A stretch of 64,000 bases of DNA from Dermanyssus gallinae (Eukaryota > Arthropoda > Arachnida > Mesostigmata > Dermanyssidae), in assembly GCA_003439945.1 (NCBI GenBank), contig QVRM01002068.1, positions 1-64,000 of the forward strand, in the 5' to 3' direction. Below, piece by piece: positions 33,436 through 43,379 of this stretch (positions are counted from its first letter, which is position 1; every line of letters starts with the position of its first letter). Below the pieces are notes generated by a model. The model had not been told where the DNA came from and ran no database searches. It saw nothing but the letters and a program-made list of their open reading frames with translations. The translations under genes and the position numbers were made by a program.

Positions 33436-35275
33436 GCGCAGCCGAGAAGGAGCAAGGAGGATTTCTACGTAGACCCCGATGACATCCCGGAAGTCACACT
33501 GGAAGGGGTCGAACGGGCCCGAGAAACGGTTGGCTCCCGGCCCCGACGGTGTTCCCCCTGAAGTAGTAAAGATGTCGGAAGGTGGCCAAAGGTTTTTAAA
33601 GCCTTCACGACTACACTTCTGCAAGAGGAAAGATTCCCACGGACCTGGAAACGGGCCAGCCTTGTGCTGGTTCCAAAGCCAGGGAAGAGTCTAGAAGAAG
33701 GGGGGGGAGGGGCGTCGGTGATTCAGACTATCAGCCAACGGGACGTTTTAGGCAAAATTGTAGAGAGTCTACCGCCTTAACAAGGACTTTTGACACTAAA
33801 GGAACGCTTTTGGAGGCTCAGTACGGATCTGCGAAAAGACGTTCTACGCTCAAAGCCCTAAAGAGGGTACTGGGACGAGCGGTGAGGAAACCGCGAAGAC
33901 CTTCAGAACGAGGAGTTTCGTGCACCGCATTTCTCTGTATGTTAGAAGTGCCTGCAACACAGTGAACTGGGAAGTAATTCTGGAGGCGATGAAGATGAAG
34001 GGAAGTATCTGCTTACCTCCGTTGGGTGATTTCATCCTACCTGACTGACCGAGGTCTTGTTGCAGAGGGTAGGAGTACGAGGTTACAGCTGGAGTCCCAT
34101 AGAGTTCGATTATGAGGCCCATGCTCTGGAATCTGGCTTACGATGGGGTGCTCGATATAGATAATCTCTCGAATGGGGTCGTACTTGTACGATTGCTGGC
34201 GTACGCCGACAATCTCGCACTCATGGTTTCTGTGTAAACGGATGAATGAAAAGCCATCATCTTAAGCTCGTACCCGATAAGGCAGAGCGATCTATCTAAC
34301 AGGCCAAAAGAGGACAAAGGGAGTCAGACTCGTGATGCGGGCCATCCGATAGAAATCAGAAAGGAAGCGGAGTACTTCGGGGTCATCCTCTATACAAGAC
34401 TTTCGGGATCGGCGCATGTGAAATGTGCGACTGATAAAGTCAAAAGGGTTTCTCTGAATCTAGCGCACTAAGGTCAGCCCAACGGACGCCAGAGTAAGCC
34501 GCGCATACTGGACGGTTTCGATTGAAGCCCTCTTGGTCCTAACCAAGATGCTGCCATGGGACCTGCTCGCGGGAGAGAAAAGCAAGCGCTTCCTCGACGG
34601 AGAGTCGGATCTGAGCAGGGCTAGGAGTGCTACCATTGAGACCTCGCGGCAAGAATGGGTGGAGGTAAGACCTAGGGTGATGAAGCGGAGCTGGACCAAG
34701 AATCTGATACCACCTCGGAGTGTGGTATACCTGCCAACATGGCGAGCTATCCTACTGTACGACACAAGTGCTGACCGGACACGGTCAGTTCCAAGGCTAC
34801 ATGATGAAGATTGAAAAAGCGAACAGTGACATCTGTGTGACGTGCGGCTCGGGTGAGCCAGACCACGTGGAACACGCGCGCTGCGAGGGTCTCAGGGCAG
34901 CACGGGACGCAGGTTCCACCGCCGTGAGGGGCCTTCTTACGATCATAGAGACCGTCGACCACATGATGACATGGGCGGAGGCATGGAATCGGACAACAAA
35001 CCGGTTTGACGCCATTTGACACTCAAGGGGCCCTGAAAAGGCCAGGAGGGAGAGGTTCGAACGATACAATGGTCGAGACGAGGTGTCCAGAGGGAGGCGA
35101 AAGAGGGGGGAAGCAGCCGGGCCCTCGGAATCTCGACGCACCCACTCAGGCCGGTTAAACTTAGTATTGCTCTCGCCTGTTTGGACTAACTACCTGACGG
35201 TGCGGAAGGAGGGCGGAGAGCAGAGTTGACGGCGGATGGCGCGGAGACGCCTCTCCTGTAGTTTTGAAGTAATGC
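33436..35275 (+). pseudogene. R1-like non-LTR retrotransposon ORF2 remnant
   Basis: The + strand, read across several frameshifts, gives an ordered R1-type RT. In order: PDDIPEVTLEGVERA and APGPDGVPPEVVKM (33,480-33,570); RFPRTWKRASLVLVPKPGKS (33,640); SACNTVNWEVILEAM (33,940, motif A, where LDVxNAFN is expected); TAGVPxSSIMRPMLWNLAYD (34,090, motif B); and LLAYADNLALMV (34,190-34,225), where the second Asp of the YADD active site is now Asn. The C-terminus near 34,760-34,910 reads LTGHGQFQGYMMKI and CVTCGSGEPDHVEHARC, a CCHC knuckle typical of R1-clade ORF2. At least four frameshifts or stops are present. The 3' UTR extends to about 35,275. Confidence 0.82.
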
Positions 35276-35280
35276 CAAAG

Positions 35281-35587
35281 CTGCTCGTGACGCATGTGCA
35301 TTAGCATTTTAGAAAATTTCCAAATGTGTTAGTGTTAGCGAATACCAATCCTACGCCGATTACAGCATATTTAAACAGCTAGCGCGTCAAAATCTTATTA
35401 CTGGGTATTTTGTTCTAAGACCAAATAATCTCGGAGCGGCGTCTCCATCCAACCGCACGAGGTTGCTCGTATGGACGTTGTGAACAACTGAATTTGCCTG
35501 GAGGATAGCACATCGTTCACAGATTCAAAACGACTTTATTTCTATTGTAATACCCTATACTTTTTCAATAAAGGTGATATGATATGA
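35281..35587 (+). pseudogene. CR1-like element, 3'-terminal fragment
   Basis: The + strand translation, with frameshifts, gives VSEYQ, FKQLARQN and LRPNNLGAASPSN. These parallel VSEYQ, FKQLIRSN and LRPNNLRGGVSIT in the - strand element at 15.0-15.6 kb. Both end with TTTTTCAATAAAG followed by a short pentamer repeat, here GATAT twice and there TTGTA three times. Only the last 100 or so codons and the 3' UTR are present, a typical 5' truncation. Confidence 0.72.
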
Positions 35588-35879
35588 TCCAAAAAGTCAG
35601 GTCCACCCGTGAAGCGAAGAAGGAACATGATACAGCACCTCGGAAAAAAATCTTACAAATCAATATGTCGTAAGGTCCTGCTGATAAAGAAACATATAAA
35701 TTCATCTATAGGTCTGGTGCTAAGTTTATGGATGCTACACTTAACATCAGCACGAGGTCCAAACATTTCCCTCATATATATATACAATTATGATTGTATA
35801 ATTGTACAAGTTAGGTACATTGTAAAACTTGTGTTAGTATACACATGACTGTTCCGTATTCAAATATACATCGAGGACA
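35588..35879. other. Unassigned sequence
   Basis: AT-rich DNA with a 79-codon frame lacking motifs. Nothing recognised. Confidence 0.5.
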
Positions 35880-36310
35880 ATCTCCTCTCCAATGTACTCA
35901 TAATAAAATAATACGCTATTGGGACCCCTCCATTAGAGCGAGACTCCCTAGCGAAGTCACTTCTGGGCATGACGCTGCGTGGCACCTGGCGCAAACGTTC
36001 CCGCACCTACTGCAAATACAGGTATCACAAGGGGCATGAAAACCTAATGTTTCGCAGAGAATGTGGTGATACCCATGAACCGCAAAACGTGTTACAATAT
36101 GCCTATTGGTCCTGTTAAGTACCTTCCATGCGTCGTTGGTCATTGCACCCGTATCATAGAATTCAGGGTCGATTTCTGCCATCTTCCGCTCCCATAAGCT
36201 AATGAACTCTAAGTAAGCTGAAGTAATCGGAAGGTCGAAACGTCGTTTGAGATCTTCTATAAAAAGCGGCGTGTCACCCGAGAGGTGAAACCAATCTGTT
36301 TTGTGTTGAG
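35880..36310 (-). pseudogene. Family A retrotransposon, copy 4 (C-terminal fragment)
   Basis: The - strand is open from about 36,299 to 35,916 (about 128 codons): DTPLFIEDLKRRFDLP, then WERKMAEIDPEFYDTGAM, HIVTRFAVHGYHHILC and the cluster CICSRCGNVCARCHAASC. The aromatic residue before the His is Cys here, unlike Tyr or Phe in other copies. The 3' UTR is short and ends in ATTATTTTATTATG-like sequence. The 5' end abuts an (AT)n run at 36,320-36,348. Confidence 0.85.
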
Positions 36311-36317
36311 CGGTGCC

Positions 36318-36353
<36 letters not shown>

Positions 36354-36479
36354 GATTTATTATAATACTGAATACGTGACGTTTTTTTAACGCGGTGGCG
36401 ACATCATGGTCCAAGCAGTTCGTCTGCTAGTGAAAAATCAAATTTCTATTGTTATACTGTTTGTGTCTACTCCACTCGT

Positions 36480-37355
36480 TTGACTTCACAGAACCACTTT
36501 GCTCGAATTTTTGAAGGACATTATTTCTGCTACTTCTACCCTTCTTGTTTTCTATTGGGAGCCTCGAATATCAACCCGCTTGACAGATTTCTCTGTGAGG
36601 AATAAAGGCTCAAGTTTTCAGCGTTCTTCTTTTCTAGAGATTATAACCGTGTCATCACCGAAACAATTTGTTTGTCATCAAGAGCATGCATCTGACCACA
36701 TCGCAGTAGTAAATTGTTGACTCTGCCTTCAATGTGTTTTCTAACCGGCTGAACTAGAAATACAATTCGCCGCAGTTGTTGACAAGAATTCATTTCCTAG
36801 CTCACATAACATTGCATTCTCCCCTAGTTTTAGACGTCTTAGGCGAAATGTCAACATGCTCTATACATGGCACTGCAAGATAAGCTTACACGAACAGAAG
36901 GCTACCCACTGCAATCTTCTCTGTAGATACAAGCAAGCCCTGCGACTTGTAAGGGACTCTTTTTACAATGGCAAGCTTATAAAACTAAATAATAATTTCT
37001 CACAATTTTGGAAGTTCATTGATTAGCACATTGATTGAACAAAGCAAAGGCCAGCTCTATACGGCCATCGACGCTTGACATTGATTGCGGATACCACCTC
37101 CAAAATCCACAAAGAATTGCCGATAAGCTTAGCAAGACTTTGTAACCAATTGTTTAAGCACGCAGCCGCCCTTTACCTCCAGACGGATATCAGGGCGGAG
37201 TTGGCATTGATATAACAAGCATCGTTTGTATTTAGTGACGTCAGTGCATTCGAAGCTTGATTGGTTCTCCAAATCACGAAGGCGGGATGAGGCTCTAGAG
37301 ATACTATTTTTCAGAGTACTGATAAGTTTATTTAATGTTTCATATGTTAATAGTC
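36480..37355 (+). pseudogene. CR1-like element, endonuclease-to-RT linker part
   Basis: On the + strand, SSFLEIITVSSPKQF and EHASDHIAVVN (36,640-36,715) resemble the last block of an APE endonuclease, which ends in a catalytic SDH. A basic linker follows: FRRLRRNVNMLYTWHCK, LVRDSFYNGKLIKLNNN, FWKFI. Near 37,290-37,350, EILFFRVLISLFNVSYVNSQ resembles the block before RT motif 1. Stops and frameshifts interrupt it. The RT-like sequence that should follow is found at 40,780-41,620 on the same strand, beyond the RLE-family element, so I infer one element split by an insertion. The assignment to CR1-like is moderate. Confidence 0.5.
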
Positions 37356-37373
37356 AAATAATAGTTGGTACTG

Positions 37374-38799
37374 CTACGGCATTTCTGGCAGTCCTTCCCC
37401 CGGCGATGGAAGCGACCCCACTACCGCCACTGCGTTACCACGTTGAACTTCTATGGAGATACGCTGCACCAGGTACTCCCCGGCTCGCGCATCCTTTGTC
37501 ACAGCAGTTACCCTCTTTCCAAGCTCCTTGAGGAACTTGATGGTCGCCTCACCCATAGGCCCTAGCGTTTCCACGGCGATCGGCTGAATTATGTACTGCG
37601 GCGAGAGCTCCCTGTATTTCGACAATTTGCGACTTTCAGCAAGACGTGCGCTCGCGCCAGCTTCCCGACTTGTGCGCGCAATGTAACTGTTGGCGAGTGT
37701 ACATGAAACCGTCGCGTCCCACACTAGCAGACGACCCCGTTCCCATGGTGCTAGGGTTTTTTCCATCCGGGCGTAGAAGGCTGTTGGCGCACATACCGAG
37801 GGGCTCTTTCATTGAAGGAATCTGGGCGCTCTGCAGAGCACGGTGTACGACATCGTTGATGGCGAAATGTCGTGAATGGCGACCGGCACTGAACCGGCAG
37901 GACAGCGCATGTTCCGCTGTAGCGGTAACTTTAGACCGACACAGGTTGCAGACGTGCTCTGCGCAGACAGCCTCCCCAAGCCGCAGACCCGAGACGATGC
38001 GGAGTGTGTTATTTTCCAGCATCGTCCCCAGTTGCGGCGAAGGGAGGGCCTGCAGCCACTTTCCGCTCATTGGATCAAAACAGGCCTTCAGGCGAGCCTT
38101 TACTTTTAAGTCTAGGGTTTGTGCTAGAAGCGCGTCTTGCCTCTTTTTACCACCAAGTGGTCTAGTGCTCCCTGAGTTTTTCGCTCGCGGGGCTCTCCCA
38201 GTAAACTCGAAACACCTCCAGGGCCTCACCGGAGGCCCTGGCCAGCTGAACTGAGGTATCTTCAACTCCAATCGAAAGTATTAAATCCTTAAATGTTGTC
38301 AAGGATCCCAAGTAGCACGATAATGATAAATCCCTAGCACGGCGAATCCCTAAGCCCCCCGCGCTCACAGGAAGTGATGCCTGGGCCCAGGATGCAGATC
38401 CCAGGTGAACGTTGAGTAGCCGTTCTAGTTCCGTACGCAGAATGTCGTCGAAGTTGTCGAGAAGGTCGGTCCTTTTAAAAGAAGGTGAACAACGCAAAAG
38501 ATACGTCAAGCGAGGAGTGGAGAGACTTTGTCGCAAGAGGTATAACGCCGGGATGGGCATCTAGGGTTTGAAGTCTGCCGCACCATCGGCCTGACTTCAA
38601 CAAGTTTTCTGCGCAGGACACCCTCCAGCGCCGCATCGGTAAGGGGGGCTCCCAGAAGCTCGATACTTGTCCTCGGCTGCTAATCGAATGTCGGGTAGTA
38701 TTTCCCGCAAGCTTGAAATAGGCTCGTCGCGGTAATCCTCTGACAGTAGAAAGAGCTCGCATTTATTTGCGTTGAGTGTTAAGCCGGAGCACGCTTGAA
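37374..38799 (-). pseudogene. RLE-family element, thumb, CCHC knuckle and restriction-like endonuclease
   Basis: The thumb region is at 38,162-38,560 (YLLRCSPSFKRTDLLDNFDD, LPVSAGGLGIRRARDLSLSC). The 211-residue frame at 37,636-38,271 carries LRIVSGLRLGEAVC and a knuckle CNLCRSKVTATAEHALSC (C-x2-C-x9-H-x3-C, residues 108-125). It continues with RHSRHFAINDVVHRALQSAQ and LLRPDG (PD at 168-169). A frameshift then moves into the 130-residue frame at 37,374-37,766, with GRLLVWDATVSCT (second Asp at 17), KLSKYREL and IAVETLGPMG. PD-x15-D plus a downstream Lys matches the nuclease core of R2-type elements, which nicks target DNA to prime reverse transcription. A stop also interrupts the region near 38,160. 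Confidence 0.83.
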
Positions 38800-39795
38800 A
38801 TTCCTGAACAGTCTTGATGTCTGCCTGGATCGTTGCCAGGTCACCTGCCAGCGTTGCCTCATCAAGATACCACGGTCGAAACTCCGATCAAAGCTTCGCC
38901 TGTGGTTCAGCGATAGCGATACAGAAGAGGGCTGGCCCACACGGGTCGCCTTGTTGTACCCCACACATCGACTTGAGCGTCTCACCTTGCCACAGAAGAT
39001 TAGCGGGCAGTCTATACGTCTGGTATACAGCCGGGTAAAGAGCGGGTATCGATCTTTTTACAGCATTGAGTAAATGATCTCGGCAAAGCATGTTAAAGGC
39101 GTTCTGAAAATTGAGCTTGACTAAAGCTTTTTCTTGCCCTCTGTTCGATTTGATGAAAGCGGCGGCCGCATGCACAGCCGTTTCTGCTCCTCCTTTTATC
39201 CCGTACCCTAGTTGCATGGGAGCCACTAGCTCGAGAATTGCCGTCATAGATTTTTTCATTAAAATCTTACCGACCAGTCGACGCAGGGTAAGCCCCACGG
39301 CGATTGGCCGAATACCCCTGTCCTTTTTTCGTAGAGCGATTAATGTTGCGCCGTAAAAAGTGGATAGCGTGAACTCTGGAAGTCGCCCGTTGACTGCTAG
39401 AATAACGAAGTGGCGTAATGCTTGCAACAAGGGTTGCTATCATCCTGGCGGCAACCTATGAGATCTTTCAGATGCCGAGGGCGAAGACCATCCGGACCGC
39501 CACTAGAACTGCTTGGAAAACTTCTAATGGCGATTCGAATCTCCTCAGTCGTGACCTTAATTTCAGACGCTGGGGGTGCCGGCGTCGGCGCCTCAGGGTA
39601 CGCTGAATCCGTGGGGTGTGCGGGGTGCTTTTTCAGTAAACTTGCTCTAGTATTTGCGTCGAATTGGGGCAGTCTGATCTGTAGAAAGCAGGGTCCGAGC
39701 AGCGGAAGAGACGTCCTCCTGGGCCAGCTTTGTCTGCACGATCTTGCTCTACGACTGGCGTCGTCAGTACTTTGTAGCTCGCGAAGGTCGTCCAC
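38800..39795 (-). pseudogene. RLE-family element, reverse transcriptase
   Basis: The 132-residue frame at 39,397-39,795 ends GGPDGLRPRHLKDLIG. After a frameshift the 180-residue frame at 38,888-39,430 continues with RGIRPIAVGLTLRRLVGKIL, LGYGIKGGAETAVHAAAA, LVKLNFQNAFNML and GVQQGDPCGPALFCIAIAE. Motif A has Asn where the catalytic Asp (LDF) is expected. A second shift leads to WYLDEATLAGDLATIQADI near 38,840-38,885, where the usual active site YLDD is YLDE. Two of the three catalytic aspartates are thus lost. The YLDD-type active site with GVQQGDPxGP distinguishes it from all the APE-type elements in this window. Confidence 0.85.
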
Positions 39796-39796
39796 T

Positions 39797-40640
39797 GGTT
39801 ACGTGAGGATTCTCTTCAGGCGTGCGCCTCTGCGAAATCTAAGTACATTTTCTCGTAGGACCGAGGTGAGCGTGCGCCCCTTCTCCTTTTCCACCGGTAT
39901 ACTAAACACCATTGCTGGAAATTCTATCGGCCGTTCCCAACTGTGCTGGCTGGCCACCGAGCACACCTCGTTGATAGTTCTTGACAGTTCGACGGCAAAA
40001 TGTTTCTCTTAAACTGCAGGGAATGCACGATATCATCTTTACTTTGGACTTGATAGCGGCAGCCTTTGATACGTACGTTGAAAAGCTATTTCCTGGCGGG
40101 GTTGCTTGAGAGTGTGCGTTGGTGACGGAGAAGCGATTTGATGAATGTGTCGAAGTGGCGTCAGTGTGAGCTGTTGCTTGTGATTGAACGGATGAAGTAA
40201 GCCAGTGCCTTATATCTGATTGACCATTTACCATGATGGTGTTTGCGAGTTCGTCTCCCCCAGGCTCTCCAGTCGAGGCGCGAGTCGACGCACTGGACTC
40301 CGCCGAAAGTAGCGGCGCTGGCGGACTTGGGGGAAGTACAGCATTAATGGCCTTCTCCAATTGTTGGCGTAAATTGAAGGTTAGCGGCTTTGCAGAAGAA
40401 GCCGAAGATTTAGTCAGCGACTCATGTGTGCCGAGAAGCCCCGGAAGGACGGATGAGACCACCTTTTCGATGATCTCTCTAATTTGCACCATGATTGCGT
40501 CGATTATTTGAGGGATGACCTTTGCGGGTATCGCCATGACCATTGCGTCTAGGCTATGGCCATGTGCCGTATCGCTTGTGGTACTGGCCGCCGTAGAGAC
40601 TGGTGCTGCTGGCCCAATTTTGACTTCGGCTGGCGAAACC
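39797..40640 (-). pseudogene. RLE-family element, N-terminal ORF region
   Basis: The 213-residue frame at 39,902-40,543 and its upstream continuation to about 40,640 encode a low-complexity, Ser/Thr/Ala/Pro-rich N-terminus. It begins AIPAKVIPQIIDAIM and includes FNLRQQLEKAINAVLPPSPP. After a frameshift near 40,000 the coding continues with SWERPIEFPAMVF, which has the shape of the conserved W..L..FP block seen before the RT in similar elements. No zinc finger is visible, unlike R2 itself. This part has no known enzymatic role. Confidence 0.55.
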
Positions 40641-40779
40641 CTTGTTTTCTGCTGGTACCTTGATACTATTCAATGATACTATTATACCCACTACGTTATT
40701 AAAAATAATGCCTCTGCACTCGCTTGTCCGTTCTTTGCTATACCAGACCCACTCAGCTCACCAACTACGAGCCGTTCGT

Positions 40780-41620
40780 TTTTTAGTCGCCGTGGTCTGC
40801 TTTCCAAGAACAATGGAAGGTGTACCCGGACCGCCAACTACTAGTTCTTTAGACTTGATCGATTACGTATCCAATGTTTTTGTGAAGCTTGTGATCAAGG
40901 GCCTCGAAGAGTACCTATAATTAGCTAGATTATTTTCGCCTAGCCAGTTCGGTTTTAGGAAATCACGGTCTACAGAGTTTGCGCTAGCACGCCTTTTGAA
41001 GGAAATCACCAAGACAATAGACAATAAGCGGGTTTGCCTCGGAGTCTTCCTATTCTATAATTGCGGCTGTGAGAAGACACAACAACAACACTGCTATTGG
41101 CGGTACTATGTAATGCTCTTCTTATTCGGAGAGGAAGCTATATAGGAATATATCGTCGGGCCCAGATAACCCAGAACGATGCTTTCAGAGAAGTGTTTGG
41201 CAGAAGCCGCAGAGATTATGTGGCTGATCTGTTTGGAACGTACGAATTGCAATTGATTAATGAAATGTGTTTTGTGCGTGTTGCCCTGCTTGCGTTCAAA
41301 ATGTTGAGAGGTTATTCAGTTGGACATCTTCGTTTTACTCACCGCGTGGCCAGCCGCTCTAACTGTTGCAACACCATTTTATACTGAAACTAGTAGAGCC
41401 CCTCATCTATCTCTTTGAAGTTCCCTTCCTCGATAAATTCAGTAGCTCTTGTCTGAGTGATTTCGCAAAGTTCTTGAATTTGATTTTTTTATGATAAACT
41501 GGTGCAAATGTGTAAAATCGTGTAAACATGTAAACTGTATGGGTGAATTGGTTTATGTGAACTATGTGTGTAAATATGTGTGATTGCGTATATTGAGACA
41601 CTCCTTTAATCTATTATTTC
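40780..41620 (+). pseudogene. CR1-like element, RT palm and C-terminus with internal deletion
   Basis: The + strand reads VSNVFVKLVIKGLEEYL, a stop, then ARLFSPSQFGFRKSRST and LARLLKEITKTIDNKR (40,860-41,050). This matches the RT blocks around motif 2 of CR1/L2/Jockey-group elements (QFGFRKxRST). Motif A's expected FLDxSKAFD reads VFLFYNCG. The active site region is missing. A 96-residue frame at 41,097-41,387 then gives RRAQITQNDAFREVFGRSRR and ADLFGTYELQLINEM, the usual post-thumb region. An internal deletion removed the palm core. It probably continues the fragment at 36,480-37,355, with the RLE-family copy inserted between. Confidence 0.65.
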
Positions 41621-42539
41621 TACGAGAATTAAGTATTGTGAAAATACAGTTCCGTCCAAAAATCTAACCTTGGATTGTAGCCGCGGTTAGATAATAAGAT
41701 TATTTTTGCAAATCTAAAAATGAATTTAAATATAAAAATACACAGAACGACAAAACTACTAGTAGTCACTACAAACTACATTTTTGCTGTGACTATCTAT
41801 GATCGGGTTGGCTTCTGCTGAACATCCACCGTTTTCATAGTCACCGTATAAAAAGGCTCGCATGTACACACTTTGGTTGTAAACAGAAGCAGTACTTCGC
41901 GTTATCCATCTTGCAGTAACTCTGTATTTGAATTTGATATGCTTCTCACGCGAATAATATAAATGTTTATATCGCTGAGCATTAGCATCGTATTAACCAC
42001 TTCCCCGTAGAACATAAAGCTGCAGGAACAGTTTGTGAAAATTGCGCTATTCACAGCTTTGAAATACAATACAGACAGCATTTTAATGTCGATAATGTCG
42101 ATAATGCAGAGCCATCGGGCCGTCCGTTAAAGGTAGATCCGAACGAATTTTACGATTTTAACGGGCCCAGTAGCCTATCTGACAGCTTAAGACAAGGAGA
42201 AATAACAGCGGTTGGACCGGCTTAGGAAAGTCGTTTCATCACTCACAATATACACTCAAAACTAGCCTAGATCTAAAAAACATTTAAATTCGTTTAGGTA
42301 TATTTTTGCAGATAGAACTAGGACGTTCTGAGGCAACGCAATTTTGACCAGCTAAATCGATTGGCCAAGGTAGTCTAATCCACTAGTGTTTATACTATTC
42401 AATAAAACACTTTGTTTAATGCTATCTTAAAGTCATATTTAAGGTAAATGTAAGCCGTTTGCTGGGGCCGTATTATGGACTAGAAACCAAGTTTAACGTG
42501 CCAGGTTCTATGGTGGTCTAAATATATATATAATCCACC
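41621..42539. other. Unassigned sequence
   Basis: AT-rich, non-repetitive DNA with no recognisable gene or element. Confidence 0.5.
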
Positions 42540-42680
42540 TTCCACGGGGAGTATACAGGGTGCGTCTGTCGACTGTGCTCTCAGGCGTGTACGAAATTTC
42601 ATGCGTCTGCCTGCCTGGCCCCTACAAAGATATCAGTGCACTGCCTCTCTTAAGTAACATGCCGCGAGCCGTGTTTATGT
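42540..42680 (+). pseudogene. Family A retrotransposon, copy 5 (short C-terminal fragment)
   Basis: The + strand encodes EYTGCVCRLCSQACTKFHAS and then ACL, with the family A cluster, followed by CLSxVTCRE and a stop. It is nearly collinear with the - strand copy at 32.6-33.4 kb (CLCRLCSQACTKFHASAC). Only about 45 codons remain. It joins the next copy tail to tail through an ATT/TTA-rich stretch near 42,670-42,700. Confidence 0.8.
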
Positions 42681-43185
42681 TATTATTTTATTATTTATTT
42701 ATTAACACCCGGGCTGGGTAAGTGTGTATATGTTACATCACCGTTTTTCGACACAACAATCCATCTAGCGTTTTGCCAGTTCTGCTATGGACCGAACCGC
42801 CGGACAAACCGCGGAGTGGTATTTATCACATTTGCTCCAGCATTCTTTGCATCGACATTCGTCTTGTGAAAGCCATCCACGTTGCATAGAACGTAATGAA
42901 ATCCGTGGGCTGCAAAGGCCTTTGTTAAATGGCGATCTTTCACCCCGCTAGCCATCCACCCAGTGCTTCTCTTTGCTGCTGTCCCATAAATTCCTATGTC
43001 TACCTTGCTAATTTTGGTTTGCCAGTTTCGCATATAGACGTCAAAGGCGCACGTTTTCTTTAAATTTCATCGTTTTTGTAGCTCCTCTGTCAGCAGTGGG
43101 CCACCTTCCAACACATGGACCACCCTATTTCTGCATGTATTTGAAAGCGCAAAAACCCTCTTTACAAAGAAAAACCTTACCCCAT
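42681..43185 (-). pseudogene. Family A retrotransposon, copy 6 (C-terminal fragment)
   Basis: On the - strand from 43,185: RVFALSNTCRNRVVHVLEGG, LLTEELQKR, a stop, then MRNWQTKISKVDIGIYGTAA (43,033), HLTKAFAAHGFHYVLCN and, after a one-base shift, CRCKECWSKCDKYHSAVC with the six-ligand pattern. The 3' UTR contains TTACCCAGCCCGGGTGTTAA, then AATAAATAATAA, parallel to the 3' end of copy 2 at 25.87 kb. It is closest to copy 2, sharing DIGIY and TAFAAHGF-like strings. Confidence 0.83.
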
Positions 43186-43363
43186 CAATTAAACGTAAGT
43201 GTTTATGTTATATGCATACTCAATATAAGTCAAATAAATTTGACAATTTTTCCAGAGACTATATATACATAAACACCGACTTACTGCAAATGTGTCGGAA
43301 AATCAAAAAGCATAATCTGCGTTATTTGTGAGCCGTTAGGCTGCCGCATACCACAGGCAGTTT

Positions 43364-43379
43364 GGGGGGGGGGGGGGGG
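43364..43379 (+). repeat. Poly-G run
   Basis: Sixteen uninterrupted G. Confidence 0.95.

Larger units (their letters stand above)
37356..40640 (-). mobile_element. RLE-family non-LTR retrotransposon, longest copy
   Basis: A roughly 3.3-kb - strand copy contains, in order, an N-terminal region, a reverse transcriptase, a C-terminal zinc knuckle and a restriction-like endonuclease. It has no APE endonuclease. This layout is that of the R2/R4-type branch of non-LTR elements, which usually insert at specific sites. Frameshifts and lost catalytic residues make it inactive. It appears to interrupt a + strand CR1-like element. Two shorter relatives lie at 22.05 and 25.92 kb. I do not recognise a named family. 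Confidence 0.8.

Noticed and set aside
37646..38254. 202-codon + strand frame
   Set aside because: Antisense to the RLE-family C-terminal coding; the - strand carries the zinc knuckle and nuclease motifs.
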